A DNA stretch of 64,000 nucleotides from G963664935 sp963664935 (GCA_963664935.2 CAXXSE010000006.1:372001-436000); one strand, 5' to 3'; shown: positions 9,151-18,650, counted from the first letter of the stretch. The notes: a model not told the origin generated them from the sequence alone. Program-made: numbers and translations.

Positions 9151-10380
9151 ATGCTACCAAGAAATAGCGCCGCTAAGGTAAATGCACTATTAGAGGTATT
9201 TCCAGCTGTACTTATCCTTGGTGTTAGGCAGTCAGGGAAGACAACTCTTGCCAAACAAATCAGAGGAGACTGGAAATATTTTGATCTGGAAAATACCAAC
9301 GACTTTGATTTCATTTCGTCCGATTTGGATTTCTTCTTTAACGAATACCCCAGCCACATTATCATTGATGAAGCACAAGAATTTCCAGGTTTGTTTAAAC
9401 ACTTAAGAGGTGTTATCGATTCAGACAGAAATCATAAAAATCGATTTATTCTAACGGGCTCCAGCTCTCCTGAACTCATTAAGCAAGCAAGTGAATCATT
9501 GGCTGGTCGCTTAGGCATTGTCGAGCTTGGCACCCTAAAAATGAATGAGCTACATCAAATACCATTGCCGTCTTTTTACCAAATATTCAGTAGTCAAATA
9601 TCCGCCTCCACAATAGACCAACTGAAAAAACTGACCGCTGAGGACGGTGATGTCATCAATGACTTTTTGTACGGCGGATACCCTGAACCCGTGCTTGCCA
9701 AAAACAAGGACTACTTTCAGACATGGATGCAAAATTATTTTCAACTTTATATCGAAAGAGATATCAGGAAACTATTTCCCAAACTTGATTCTATAAAGTA
9801 CAGACGCTTTATTTCGACACTGTCGGAGCTGTCCGGCACGATTATTAACAAGGCCCAGCTGGGAAGATCGCTCGATACCTCCGAGGTTACGATAAAGGAC
9901 TATCTTGAAATCGCGGACAAAACATTTGTATGGAGAATGATCCCGTCTTACGAGAAGGCGAAATCTAAATCCGTTGTCAAAATGCCTAAAGGTATACTCC
10001 GGGATTCTGGCCTGAGCCATTTTCTTGCCAATATCGATAGCAGAGAAAAATTAATTCGCTCGCCTCATGTGGGCCGGAATTTTGAGTCCTTCATTATTGA
10101 AGAAATCATCAAGGGTGTTCAATGCACCAACGCAACTAACTGGAAATACTATTACTACCGCACAAAGCACGGGGCGGAAGTCGATTTGATATTGGAAGGA
10201 AGCTTCGGTGTACTGCCCATTGAGATCAAATTTGGAGTAGCCACTCAATCCCGACGGATAACATCATTAAAAAAATTCTTGTCCGATAATTCACTACCTT
10301 TGGGAATTGTCATCAACAATTCAACTGAGGTGAAAGCCTTGGCAAGTAATATTGTTCAAGTACCGGCGATGTTTGTTTGA
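9151..10380 (+). CDS. AAA_14/DUF4143 family ATPase
   Basis: This complete 409-residue protein shows a Walker A (GVRQSGKTTLAKQ, about residues 25-37) and a Walker B (HIIIDEAQEFP, about residues 70-80). A sensor-like stretch follows (FILTGSSSPELI), along with a GRLG..ELGTLKMNEL segment typical of the family. The C-terminal half carries the DUF4143 winged-helix/nuclease-like domain: GYPEPVLA, YIERDIRKLF, GRNFESFIIEEI, then YYRTKHGAEVDLILE..PIEIKFG. The last resembles the D..E.K core of a PD-(D/E)XK fold. The cellular role of this large family is not established. It is monocistronic and intact. A shorter relative is broken 300 bases downstream. Confidence 0.85.
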   Translation: MLPRNSAAKVNALLEVFPAVLILGVRQSGKTTLAKQIRGDWKYFDLENTNDFDFISSDLDFFFNEYPSHIIIDEAQEFPGLFKHLRGVIDSDRNHKNRFILTGSSSPELIKQASESLAGRLGIVELGTLKMNELHQIPLPSFYQIFSSQISASTIDQLKKLTAEDGDVINDFLYGGYPEPVLAKNKDYFQTWMQNYFQLYIERDIRKLFPKLDSIKYRRFISTLSELSGTIINKAQLGRSLDTSEVTIKDYLEIADKTFVWRMIPSYEKAKSKSVVKMPKGILRDSGLSHFLANIDSREKLIRSPHVGRNFESFIIEEIIKGVQCTNATNWKYYYYRTKHGAEVDLILEGSFGVLPIEIKFGVATQSRRITSLKKFLSDNSLPLGIVINNSTEVKALASNIVQVPAMFV

Positions 10381-10390
10381 GCGAATAATT

Positions 10391-10483
10391 TTACAGCGGC
10401 GAAATAGTGTTAGATCGGTATTTTAAGTCCAATTGACCGTTTTCCACATCAATAAAAACATTGGTATCAATGACTAGTCCCAT
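10391..10483 (-). pseudogene. vapC: VapC-type PIN toxin, N-terminal remnant
   Basis: The 30-codon frame begins MGLVIDTNVFIDVENGQLDL. The LVIDTNVFI segment contains the first catalytic aspartate of PIN-domain ribonucleases, and the start is typical of VapC. After QLDL the sequence leaves the family and stops. Its ATG overlaps the end of a frame closing with LPDNPWD-stop, the usual overlap of an antitoxin C-terminus with vapC. Only the first ~20 residues survive. Confidence 0.6.
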
Positions 10484-10512
10484 GGGTTATCCGGTAAATA
10501 TGCTTGACGCTT
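10474..10512 (-). pseudogene. Antitoxin C-terminal remnant (vapB-like)
   Basis: Only the last ~13 codons, ending in AYLPDNPWD-stop, are left, fused across a palindromic scar to the start of an AAA ATPase. Its position immediately before and overlapping the vapC remnant supports an antitoxin origin; the sequence is too short to be certain. Confidence 0.4.
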
Positions 10513-10538
10513 TAAAGTGGACCCATGGGTCCACTTTA
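10513..10538. repeat. 26-bp perfect palindromic scar, copy 1
   Basis: The arm TAAAGTGGACCC meets its exact inverse GGGTCCACTTTA around a central AT. With flanking TT and GT it is identical over 30 bases to the copy at 11089. It joins the first ~43 codons of an AAA_14 ATPase to the last codons of an antitoxin, two genes that do not belong together. Confidence 0.85.
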
Positions 10539-10671
10539 GTATGCTGACAATGTTAGCAATTTCTAATGCTAGGGTTGTCTTACCGACTTGTCTCGGCCCC
10601 AAAAGAGCCACCACGGGCATGTTTTCTAGGGCTTTTTGAATAGGTTGTTGTAGAGACCGACTTATCATCAT
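10539..10671 (-). pseudogene. AAA_14-family ATPase, N-terminal remnant
   Basis: The sequence reads MISRSLQQPIQKALENMP, then VVALLGPRQVGKTTLALEIA, which is the start and Walker A loop of the AAA_14/DUF4143 family. It then runs into the palindromic scar after about 43 residues. The remaining ~350 residues of the family are absent. It is related to but distinct from the intact ATPase at 9151. Confidence 0.75.
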
Positions 10672-10806
10672 TGCAAACTAGCATTATGGATTCTAATTTG
10701 CAATGTTAAGGCGTGATTATTTCTTTTCTCAATTCTGCTTGTTTCCTCTCGCGAACTTAAAATAGCAAACGGAAAAGGGAACGGATTTGTTTTAAGGCAA
10801 ATATAT

Positions 10807-11312
10807 CTAAAATAAACCTGCCCCATTTTCTTTTGGAATGATTAAACCAATTGTGCTAAACGTTTGTATAAATCGACATAAAACATCCCGATGTTTTACT
10901 CTTTGCGTAGGATCTAGCACATATAACGAAGTCACATCAAGATGGTCGGATGATCCGTCCATAACGAAATCCCAATACCATCTTGCTTTCTTGAAACGCG
11001 ATAATAAATGCCTCGGGTTACGTTCAAAATTTTCCGTTTTTACAGTAAATGTATAACGCTGACTTATAGTGGAAACAGCTCCATCGTTTAAAGTGGACCC
11101 ATGGGTCCACTTTAGTCAACCCTCAGCCCTTTAATGTGAGCGATGAGTTCGCAGGCACGATCCCAAAACGAACTTATCGGCCCCACGGACCCTAGATGAA
11201 CTTCAAGTAAACTTGATTTTTGGGCATGCAAACTCCAGTAATCTATTGGAATCTCGCCATTGTCAAACCCGAATACGCCGTAACATAAAATTACGGGACA
11301 TTTATTGCCCAT
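10807..11312 (-). pseudogene. Family I.5-like lipase, internal segment replaced by a palindromic scar
   Basis: The 5' piece (11312 down to 11115) reads NKCPVILCYGVFGF at the start and LGSVGPISSFWDRACELIAHIKG before the break. The latter matches the SVGP.SS.WDRACELYAYIKGG segment of Staphylococcus/Bacillus-type triacylglycerol lipases. The 3' piece (11088 down to 10807) resumes with NDGAVSTISQ-like sequence, then RWYWDFVMDGSSDHLDV and RDVLCRFIQTF, which corresponds to the C-terminal end of such lipases (catalytic His region GWDHMD, here SSDHLD). The middle, with the nucleophile GxSxG, is missing. In its place stands the 26-bp palindrome, which also supplies the TAA that closes the 5' piece. 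The gene is dead. Confidence 0.7.
11089..11114. repeat. 26-bp perfect palindromic scar, copy 2
   Basis: It is identical to copy 1 at 10513 including two flanking bases on each side. It stands exactly where the central part of the lipase gene is missing. Confidence 0.85.
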
Positions 11313-11358
11313 GTTTTTTCTCTTTTAAAATATACTTCGATTCGTGGGAATAGGACCC

Positions 11359-11390
11359 GTAGGGCGAATTAGCGAAGCGTCATCCGCCAT
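11359..11390. repeat. REP-like half element
   Basis: GTAGGGCGAATTAGCGAAGC followed by GTCATCCGCCA is one arm of the widespread GTAGG..GGATTAGCG repeat also seen at 51528. No partner arm was found nearby. Confidence 0.4.
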
Positions 11391-11562
11391 TGACCCTCAT
11401 AACATCGCGCGTGACTGACAACGTTCTTCATTCACCCATTTAAAAGATATTCATCATAAGATCCGCCAAAGATGCCTGAGCGCTTGTATCCAGTTTCTTT
11501 CCCACTTTTTTCACTTCCTCGTCAGTTTGGGAGCTGTAAGTGCAACAATAAAGAAATCGCTT

Positions 11563-12783
11563 TTAAAGCCAGAGCAGGTAGAGCCTGGCGGCAGTATCCC
11601 ACAACCGAGGCGGCGTTTCGCCATTCCAATCGATCGGCGCGAGAAGTTCGTCAACGTTATCGATCCGATTGCCGCCTTTTTTCCTCTTTAATTCTTCAAG
11701 AAAGCGACGCGCGGTGCTCATGAATTCAGCGTGGTCGGGATCTTTGGATGGTTCCGGCGCACCGATCAGTTCCGTCAGAAGTTCTTGCTCCAGAGTAAAT
11801 GAGCGTGGATGCAAGTTGTGTGTCGTGACAAAGGCCATGTTTCCGAAGAACATCATTTTGTCGTGGATGGTTATCTCCGGAATCCCTTCTTCGTCCTTTC
11901 CTATATATTGTCCATCCGGCAGGTGGACTGTGAGTATGCCTGGTTTGAGACCGTAAATCTCGGCAGCCTTACTGATGTCGCGGGCCATGGCCAAAATAAG
12001 GAACGCGGATTTGACAATCGGCCCGGCAATTGTGGGTTCGTCGCAGCTGTCCGCGGAGTTAGTCATGATTTCGACGTTCACTCCGCGCTCGATCGCGCGT
12101 CTGATAGCTCGCGCTACTGGATGGTGATCGATGGGCTGCGTTAATACGAAATATGCATTAGTGATATACACCGTGTCTGGAGTTCGGGACTGATCCTCAC
12201 TCCGTTGAGTTCCGCTGGCGGCTTCCAAAGCCGTGATCATTTCCACAAGAATCCGATCGTCTTTGTCGCCTCCCTGGTCGCGGAAAACGCGCAAGCTGAC
12301 ATTGTGCCACTCGGCATCGTAAACATCCACAATATGCGCATGACGCGTGTAGCGTAGCAGTGGAGTCCAGTTGTCCGAATCCAACGCTTCGAGTTTGGGC
12401 AGTTCCGGAATGGACAGGCCAACCACCCGTTGTTCCTTTAATACATCACAGTGAATTTGCCAGAAGTATTCCACGGTCCGGCGGCCACTGAGAAGTATGT
12501 TCGTATAGGACCAGTGGGCATAGTGGTCTCCGATGTTGCTGCCGCCCGCGATAACGCCAATCGGGGTGATAAAATATTTGACGTGTGTGCTGAGTGGAAA
12601 CTTTTTATTACTGGGTGTCCACGGGTGGACTCCGAAGCGGCCGATACCACGTTCTTTGACTTCTTCCGAAAATTCAACGAGTCTCTTCCGTCCGAGTCGT
12701 GATGGCCCATTCTTTTCGTCGACCACAATGCTAACGACGAAGCCTTGCATCGCCAAATCCTTGAGCCGTGTGGCAATTTCCAT
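11563..12783 (-). CDS. Phospholipase D-like protein, C-terminal part after an in-frame stop
   Basis: The 406-residue frame carries two PLD-type half sites: THVKYFITPIGVIAGGSNIGD near residue 66 and IHDKMMFFGNMAFVTTHNLHPRS near residue 305. Both keep H-x-K and the downstream Ser/Asn-rich stretch, but the Asp of HxKxxxxD is absent from both (P and G instead), so catalysis is doubtful or atypical. The coding sequence extends upstream of the first ATG in the same frame (GPIALNYWAIESSSKSG, typical of the first PLD strand) right up to a TAA at 12895-12897. Upstream of that stop the preceding frame continues the same domain. I therefore think this and the next entry are one gene cut by a nonsense codon. 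PLD proteins act as phosphodiesterases on lipids or nucleic acids. Confidence 0.65.
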   Translation of the reverse strand: MEIATRLKDLAMQGFVVSIVVDEKNGPSRLGRKRLVEFSEEVKERGIGRFGVHPWTPSNKKFPLSTHVKYFITPIGVIAGGSNIGDHYAHWSYTNILLSGRRTVEYFWQIHCDVLKEQRVVGLSIPELPKLEALDSDNWTPLLRYTRHAHIVDVYDAEWHNVSLRVFRDQGGDKDDRILVEMITALEAASGTQRSEDQSRTPDTVYITNAYFVLTQPIDHHPVARAIRRAIERGVNVEIMTNSADSCDEPTIAGPIVKSAFLILAMARDISKAAEIYGLKPGILTVHLPDGQYIGKDEEGIPEITIHDKMMFFGNMAFVTTHNLHPRSFTLEQELLTELIGAPEPSKDPDHAEFMSTARRFLEELKRKKGGNRIDNVDELLAPIDWNGETPPRLWDTAARLYLLWL

Positions 12784-12894
12784 GCCCCAGTAGTTCTCTT
12801 TACCAGACTTGGAGGAGGATTCAATCGCCCAGTAATTCAGTGCGATAGGTCCTTTGGTCTTTTCGGGCGCACCGTCGAAGGTATTTTTATTGTC

Positions 12895-13878
12895 TTACAA
12901 TAACTTGACGATCTGCTGAAAGAACTCTTCGCCATTCCCAACAAAGCGTACACGAGAATCGATGAATTTTTCCCTATGGGGCTTACGAGCTTGGTTCAGA
13001 AATACCGCTGAACCACTTTTGGGAACGTTAATTCCGGGTTGTCCAAGATGCCCATATCGTTTATCAACCTTATATTCTAGATGTTGCGACACGACTTTCC
13101 AGCCGTTCCGCAGCACCCCTTGTTCATCGGGTTCATCGCGTACAGACCAAATGGCGCCGCGGACGTTGTCGGATCCAATCGCAATCTTTTCGTGGAGCTC
13201 TTCGTCGCGCGGCATATTTTTGAGAACTGTCTTGAGCGCCCGCGGGGCGTTCGGATCGTTGCTCACATTTTCGGTCAGCGCTTCAGTGAATTCCGCCAGC
13301 AGCGCATAGGCTCGACCTTCAGATTCCATACCCCCTGCATCGACCCATGCCTCGCGGAGCCACATTCGTTCGCGGGAATTGAGAGCGTTTCCGATATCTT
13401 GGAGCACATTTTCAACGATTTTTGCGGTATCCCAATGCTCAGGCGAACTAAGATTTTTTAGTTTTGTTTTGAGTTCAGTTAGGTCCTGTGTGGAATCGCT
13501 CAGAATGGACACGGACTCGACCTTCGAATACCCCAGCCCCTCCAACAGCACCGTGAGCGCCTGAGAATCGGATGCGTTAAGCGCCATTTGGTCTTTCGCG
13601 CCCAGTATTAGATTCACCAATTCAGCAAGTCTGACGGGGTTGTAGGCTGAGGCGAGTTGCAACTGCGTGGCGACAATAAACATTCGGAGATGGGGAACGG
13701 CATCATTGGCAAGTACCTTGATGGCTGGATCATTGAGGTGTTTCAGAATATGAGGGAGACCTTTGACCAAGCTGAACTGACCTTTGAGTTCATGGGTCAC
13801 ATAGTCGGCTATATTCCAACGGGCGCTGTCGAGAACAATCTCGGATGGCCCCTGCGACTCACCTGCTTTGGCGGTCAA
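12895..13878 (-). CDS. Phospholipase D-like protein, N-terminal part
   Basis: This 327-residue frame uses a TTG start if read separately. Most of it is a helical region that I do not recognise (residues 1-290). Its last 30 residues, HREKFIDSRVRFVGNGEEFFQQIVKLL, look like the beginning of a PLD domain. They continue without loss past the TAA into DNKNTFDG and LNYWAIE of the next frame. The combined protein would be ~770 residues. Further upstream, the frame is open for another 22 codons to a TAG at 13945. The same TAG ends a short unrecognised frame in the identical phase, so a second nonsense codon is possible. The N-terminal helical region is the least known part. Confidence 0.55.
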   Translation of the reverse strand: MTAKAGESQGPSEIVLDSARWNIADYVTHELKGQFSLVKGLPHILKHLNDPAIKVLANDAVPHLRMFIVATQLQLASAYNPVRLAELVNLILGAKDQMALNASDSQALTVLLEGLGYSKVESVSILSDSTQDLTELKTKLKNLSSPEHWDTAKIVENVLQDIGNALNSRERMWLREAWVDAGGMESEGRAYALLAEFTEALTENVSNDPNAPRALKTVLKNMPRDEELHEKIAIGSDNVRGAIWSVRDEPDEQGVLRNGWKVVSQHLEYKVDKRYGHLGQPGINVPKSGSAVFLNQARKPHREKFIDSRVRFVGNGEEFFQQIVKLL

Positions 13879-13944
13879 CTTCCGCTTGAGGGCCGCCGCC
13901 GCTCGCGGATTCGCGATCCGCTCGGTAATTTTCGCGACTAGCGT

Positions 13945-14160
13945 CTAGATCGTGAAGTCATCCCGCGGATCTATGGTAATGACAAAGTCGTAAGTTTTCT
14001 CCGTTGTCGATGGCGCATTGGAAATATCCGATTTGGGACCGGTGGCCTCAATCCGCAGTAATTCAATTGGCGGCGCGTCGAAATGCGAGGACTTGAATTG
14101 AACTTCACGAAGCGTCGAATCATTAAACGCGATATGGTGGACACCATTTGGTTCGCGGTT
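13945..14160 (-). pseudogene. Unrecognised coding remnant upstream of the PLD gene
   Basis: About 70 codons without a start, reading GVHHIAFNDSTLREVQF, ELLRIEATGP and finally YDFVITIDPRDDFTI before a TAG. Composition and lack of stops suggest real coding sequence, and it shares the phase of the PLD gene. I cannot assign a family. Its upstream end runs into an oxidoreductase fragment in another frame. Confidence 0.35.
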
Positions 14161-14296
14161 TAGTATCGATTGGGTTGACCCCGGCAGCCAACACCTGAAT
14201 TTTGACCTGGGTATCGGCGGTCAATACCGGATTGGAAACTTCCTCAAGCCGCAATCGCTCAGGAGTACCCGGTTTGTGTATCACGATAGCTTTCAT
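14123..14296 (-). pseudogene. Quinone oxidoreductase/zinc-type alcohol dehydrogenase, N-terminal remnant
   Basis: MKAIVIHKPGTPERLRLEEV, then VKIQVLAAGVNPIDTK, is the characteristic first ~48 residues of the medium-chain dehydrogenase family (NADPH:quinone reductase group). After DTK the frame runs into unrelated sequence and stops within 10 codons. The nucleotide-binding domain is absent. Confidence 0.65.
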
Positions 14297-14401
14297 ACCG
14301 AATTGGATTCCAAAATCAATTTATTCACTACATTGTCGCTTGACTTAAAAGGATATTTAATTTCCTATACTCTACTCGGTAACCGTGAATGAATACAATT
14401 A

Positions 14402-15825
14402 ATGCTAACAATTCGAAACTATTTTTTATCTGTCTTCTTGGTCTTAATGGGGTCTTTTAGCGTCGACTTTGCGGCAGCGCAGACCGGCGGGAAAAGCGAT
14501 GCAGGCGTACTTCTGGCGAGTCTTGAATGGGAATTAGCCGATGCTTTTCCCGTCAGCGCTACGCCAACGGGCCCGGTCCGGGAATTTGATCTGATTGCCG
14601 GTGAGAGTCTCTGGGGAATTATGCCACCGTATCAAACTAAGGTATGGGCGTATAACGAACAAATTCCAGGACCGGTTTTTCGAATCAAGCTCGGTGACAC
14701 CATCAAGGTTAGGTTCACCAACCGATTGTCTCAGTCAACCACGATACACTGGCACGGCGTCAGGGTTCCCAATGCTATGGACGGCGTCCCGGGCGTTACC
14801 CAGGAACCGGTCGAAAGTGGTGGAAGCTTTACGTACCAATTTACCCCGAAAGATGCCGGAACGTTCTGGTTCCGTCCCCATGTTAACTCCGCCTAGCAAA
14901 TTGAACGAGGTCTCCATGGCGTTCTCATCGTGGAAGATCCGGATGAGCCACGGTATTCTCGTGATCTGGTTTGGGTGCTGGATGACTGGCTACTCAATGA
15001 AACGGGAGAAATCAACGAGCACTTCGTGACCCGGCACGATCTTGCCCACGATGGGCGTTGGGGTAATTTTCCGACTGTCAACGGGACTTTTCAACTACCT
15101 GTATCGGTTAAAGCTGGTGAAAGAATTCGAATCAGGATGGTCAATGTAGCCAATGGGCGTGTGTTCGCGCCTCAATTTCATGGCCTTTCACCGATCATAA
15201 TCGCGGTGGACGGAATGTTGGTAGGAACGCCTTTCCCTATAGAGCGATTTTTACTGGCTCCCGGAAATAGAGTTGACCTTGACGTGACGATTCCTAAAAA
15301 ATCCGGGAATACCGAATTGAATGTTGTCGACACATACACTAGAAGGCCATTTCCCCTAGCCAGTTTTCAAATCCAGCGTGGAAAAACAGTGGACACACCA
15401 CAGTTTAAAACGCCGCAAGCACGCCATATCCCCAATGGAAAGAGGCCATCAATGCGCCGATTTCCCATGACTTTGTGCTCGATGCAAAAGAAGACCGGTC
15501 CTATGGGATTTCTTGGATGATCGATGGAAATGCCTGGCCCGAAGGTAAAGTTCAAGAACTTCCCTTAGGGCGGTTTAGCCGATTACGATTTACAAATAAC
15601 TCGTATAGGCTGCACCCTATGCACCTCCATGGACAATTTTTTAAGCTTATCGCCCGCGACGGTAAAGCGGTCAATGAGAATTTCTGGCGGGACACGATTC
15701 TTATTGGGCCGGAACAGTCGATAGATATAGGGTTGGTGCCCCTGGACGAGGGAACATGGGTCAACCATTGTCACATATTGGAACACGCCGAAGCGGGGAT
15801 GATGAGTGCGGTCCGGGTGAAGTAG
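14402..15825 (+). pseudogene. Periplasmic multicopper oxidase with a nonsense codon and a frameshift
   Basis: A Sec signal peptide (FLSVFLVLMGSFSV..AAA-QT) leads into three cupredoxin domains of a laccase-type oxidase. Copper motifs are visible: TIHWHGVRV in domain 1, LHPMHLHGQFF and the final HCHILEHAEAGMM with the type-1 site. Two lesions are clear. A TAG at 14894-14896 replaces the residue between NSA and QIERGLHG (normally NSAEQIERGL). A frameshift lies near 15430, where IPQWKEAINAPISHDFVLD moves to another frame. In addition the second copper motif reads FWFRPH where FW(Y/F)HxH is expected, so a trinuclear-site histidine is lost. A second, intact oxidase lies at 25.8 kb. Confidence 0.85.
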
Positions 15826-15908
15826 CGGTAACGGTCCGCGAACATAAACCGCGGAATCGGAAAACATAGCTTTTTTCCGCCCAGAATATTTTAAAACAAG
15901 GGATTTTG

Positions 15909-17345
15909 ATGTTCGAACAAACCTTCAAAAACATTGACGATGTTCTCCGGCAGGAAGCGGGTTGCACGACGGAGCTGGATTACACCGAACAAACCTCATG
16001 GATGCTGTTTTTGAAATACCTGGATAATATGGAGCAGGAAAAGGCCTTGAAGGCGGAGCTAGTTGGCAAGCCCTATCGCTTTATCATTGACGAACAACAC
16101 CGTTGGTCAAGCTGGGCCGCCCCGAAAACCGCCGATGACAAGTTCGATCACAATATCGCGATGACCGGCGATGATTTGGTCGCCTATGCTGATAATGAAC
16201 TCTTCCCCTATCTGAAAGGGTTCAAGCAAAGAGCCGAAAGTCCCGATACCATCGAATACAAAATCGGTGAAATCTTCGGGGAGATCAAAAACAAGTTTCA
16301 GAGCGGCTATAGCCTACGGGATGCATTAGAGCTGATGGACGCGCTGCGTTTTCGCTCCCAGAAGGAAAAGCACGAGCTATCCCATCTCTACGAAGCTAAG
16401 ATCAAAAATATGGGCAATGCTGGCTGTAATGGCGGTGAATATTACACGCCAAGGCCGCTGATCCGTTCCATGGTCAAGGTTATCAAGCCTAAAATCGGGG
16501 AACGCATCTATGACGGCGCGGTCGGCTCCGCCGGGTTCCTGTGCGAGGCTCATGATTATCTGCGCCATGGTGGCGGGAATGGGAGCGAGCTGACCACTAG
16601 CCAGCTTCAAATGCTCCAGACCAAAACCTTCTACGGCAAGGAAAAAAAGAGCCTTGCCTACGTGATTGCGATTATGAACATGATCCTGCACGGCATTGAG
16701 GCCCCGAATATCATTCACACCAACACACTGGCGGAAAACCTGGCCGACATTCAGGACAAAGACCGTTTCGATGTGATCCTCGCCAATCCGCCCTTTGGCG
16801 GCAAAGAGCGCAAGGAAGTCCAGCAAAACTTCCCGATCAAGACCGGTGAGACGGCTTTTCTGTTCTTGCAACATTTCATCAAATATCTGAAAGCCGGAGG
16901 GCGAGGTGCTGTTGTTATCAAGAATACCTTCCTGTCGAATTCCGACAATGCCTCCAAGGCGCTACGCAAGGAGCTTTTGGAAAGCTGCAACCTGCATACG
17001 GTGCTGGATTGTCCGGGCGGTACGTTCCTTGGGGCAGGAGTGAAAACGGTTGTGTTGTTTTTTGAGAAGGGGGCGCCGACACGCAAAATCTGGTATTACC
17101 AGCTCGATCCGGGCCGCAATATGGGCAAAACCAATGCCCTGAATGATGATGATTTGAAAGAGTTCGTGGCGCTGCAAGCGAGTTTTGCGGATTCTGATAA
17201 ATCCTGGTCGGTTAGTGTGGCGGATATTGATCAGGACACGTTTGATTTGTCGGTGAAAAATCCCAACAAAGAGGAAGATGCCCCCCTTCGCGAGCCGGAA
17301 GAGATTATCGCTGAGATGGTTGTTCTCGATGCGGAAAGTGCCTAA
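15909..17345 (+). CDS. hsdM: Type I restriction-modification DNA methyltransferase subunit HsdM
   Basis: This complete 478-residue N6-adenine methyltransferase works with HsdS to modify the recognition sequence. The N-terminal helical HsdM_N domain (TSWMLFLKYLDNMEQ) is followed by the SAM-binding region (IYDGAVGSAGFLCEAHDYL, around residue 200). The catalytic ILANPPFGGKE lies near residue 295 (NPPF motif IV), and a GAVVIKNTFLS strand follows. An AAGGGA ribosome site precedes the ATG at 15909. It is the only subunit of the locus without a visible lesion. With hsdS and hsdR broken it probably has no functional partner unless one is encoded elsewhere. Confidence 0.92.
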   Translation: MFEQTFKNIDDVLRQEAGCTTELDYTEQTSWMLFLKYLDNMEQEKALKAELVGKPYRFIIDEQHRWSSWAAPKTADDKFDHNIAMTGDDLVAYADNELFPYLKGFKQRAESPDTIEYKIGEIFGEIKNKFQSGYSLRDALELMDALRFRSQKEKHELSHLYEAKIKNMGNAGCNGGEYYTPRPLIRSMVKVIKPKIGERIYDGAVGSAGFLCEAHDYLRHGGGNGSELTTSQLQMLQTKTFYGKEKKSLAYVIAIMNMILHGIEAPNIIHTNTLAENLADIQDKDRFDVILANPPFGGKERKEVQQNFPIKTGETAFLFLQHFIKYLKAGGRGAVVIKNTFLSNSDNASKALRKELLESCNLHTVLDCPGGTFLGAGVKTVVLFFEKGAPTRKIWYYQLDPGRNMGKTNALNDDDLKEFVALQASFADSDKSWSVSVADIDQDTFDLSVKNPNKEEDAPLREPEEIIAEMVVLDAESA

Positions 17346-17371
17346 ATCCTCGAAAATATCCGGGGGATGCT

Positions 17372-18650
17372 ATGAGGGAGGGGTGGAAGACCGAGACGTT
17401 AGGCAATGTTTGTCAGATCAAACCCCCTAAGAAGGAAGCCAAGCAAAAACTTGCTGACACTGATCTTGTATCTTTTGTTCCCATGAACGATTTGGGTGAA
17501 CGGCGAAAAGATTTATCTTTGAAGGCTGAAAAGCCCTTGAACGAAGTTACTGGCAGTTATACCTATTTTTCTGATAACGACGTGCTCTTGGCAAAGATCA
17601 CGCCTTGCTTTGAAAACGGCAAGTTGGGAATTGCTCGTAATTTAACGAATGGCGTTGGATTTGGGATCTAGCGAATACATCGTCTTTCGTTCGAGAGGCG
17701 ACATTGACCCTGAATATCTGTTCTATTTCCTCTCGCAGGATAGCTTTCGGGACACTGGAGCGCGCGTAATGACTGGGGCCGTAGGCCACAAACGTGTTCC
17801 AAAGGAGTTTATAGAAAATCATCAAATACCTCTCCCTCCCCTCCCCGAACAAAAACGCATTGTCGCCATTCTCGATGAAGCGTTTGAGGGTATCGGGAGG
17901 GCCGTCGCCAATGCCGAAAAGAACCTCGCCAATGCCCGTGAGCTGTTTGAAAGCTATCTGAATGCTGTCTTCACCCATAAGGGCGGAGGGTGGGTGGAGA
18001 AGAAACTTGGTGACAATGATCTACTTCAAATCATTGACGGCGATAGAGGTAAAAATTATCCGAAAAAATCTGATTTTTTTGATGAAGGGTTTTGTCTTTT
18101 CTTGAACACAAAAAATGTGAGACCAGATGGGTTTAGCTTTGATTCAATGATGTTTATCACCGAAGAAAAAGACAAAGCTCTTCGCAAGGGCAAGCTAAGA
18201 CGTCGAGATGTTGTGTTTACTACGAGGGGCACGATTGGAAATATTGCGCTATACGATGACAGTGTGGACTTCGACGAGGTTAGGATAAATTCTGGAATGT
18301 TGATATTTCGTCCAAACGAACAGATTATATTGTCCGAATACCTTTTTGAAATACTGCGATCTGGGATTATAAAATTTCAGATTGAGTGTTTTGTCTCAGG
18401 TGCAGCGCAACCACAGCTTCCGATCAAGACGCTTGTAAACTTCTCTATTCCGGTTCCGTTAAAACTGAGTGACCAGAATAAGATAATTTCTCAATTGCAC
18501 GACTTATCTGCTGAAACCCGGCACCTCGAAGCCATCTGCCAACAAAAACTCGCTTTCCTCTTCGAACTAAAACAATCCATCCTCCAAAAAGCCTTTTCTG
18601 GAGAGCTGACGGCAGAAAACCCCAGTATCACGAAAGAAGCCGTCGCATGA
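17372..18650 (+). pseudogene. hsdS: Type I specificity subunit HsdS, single frameshift
   Basis: HsdS holds two target-recognition domains that read the two halves of the DNA site. The first frame (MREGWKTETLGNVCQIKPPK.. to NGVGFG) passes into a second frame (SSEYIVFRSRG..) at about 17665-17670. Removing one base there restores NGVGFGSSEYIVFR, the expected sequence at the end of a recognition domain. The first conserved helix (PLPPLPEQKRIVAILDEAF..), the second recognition domain (KKLGDNDLLQIIDGDRGKNY..) and the final helix (LKQSILQKAFSGELT) are all present. The length, about 425 residues when repaired, is normal. The stop overlaps an ATG that once began hsdR. Confidence 0.85.
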
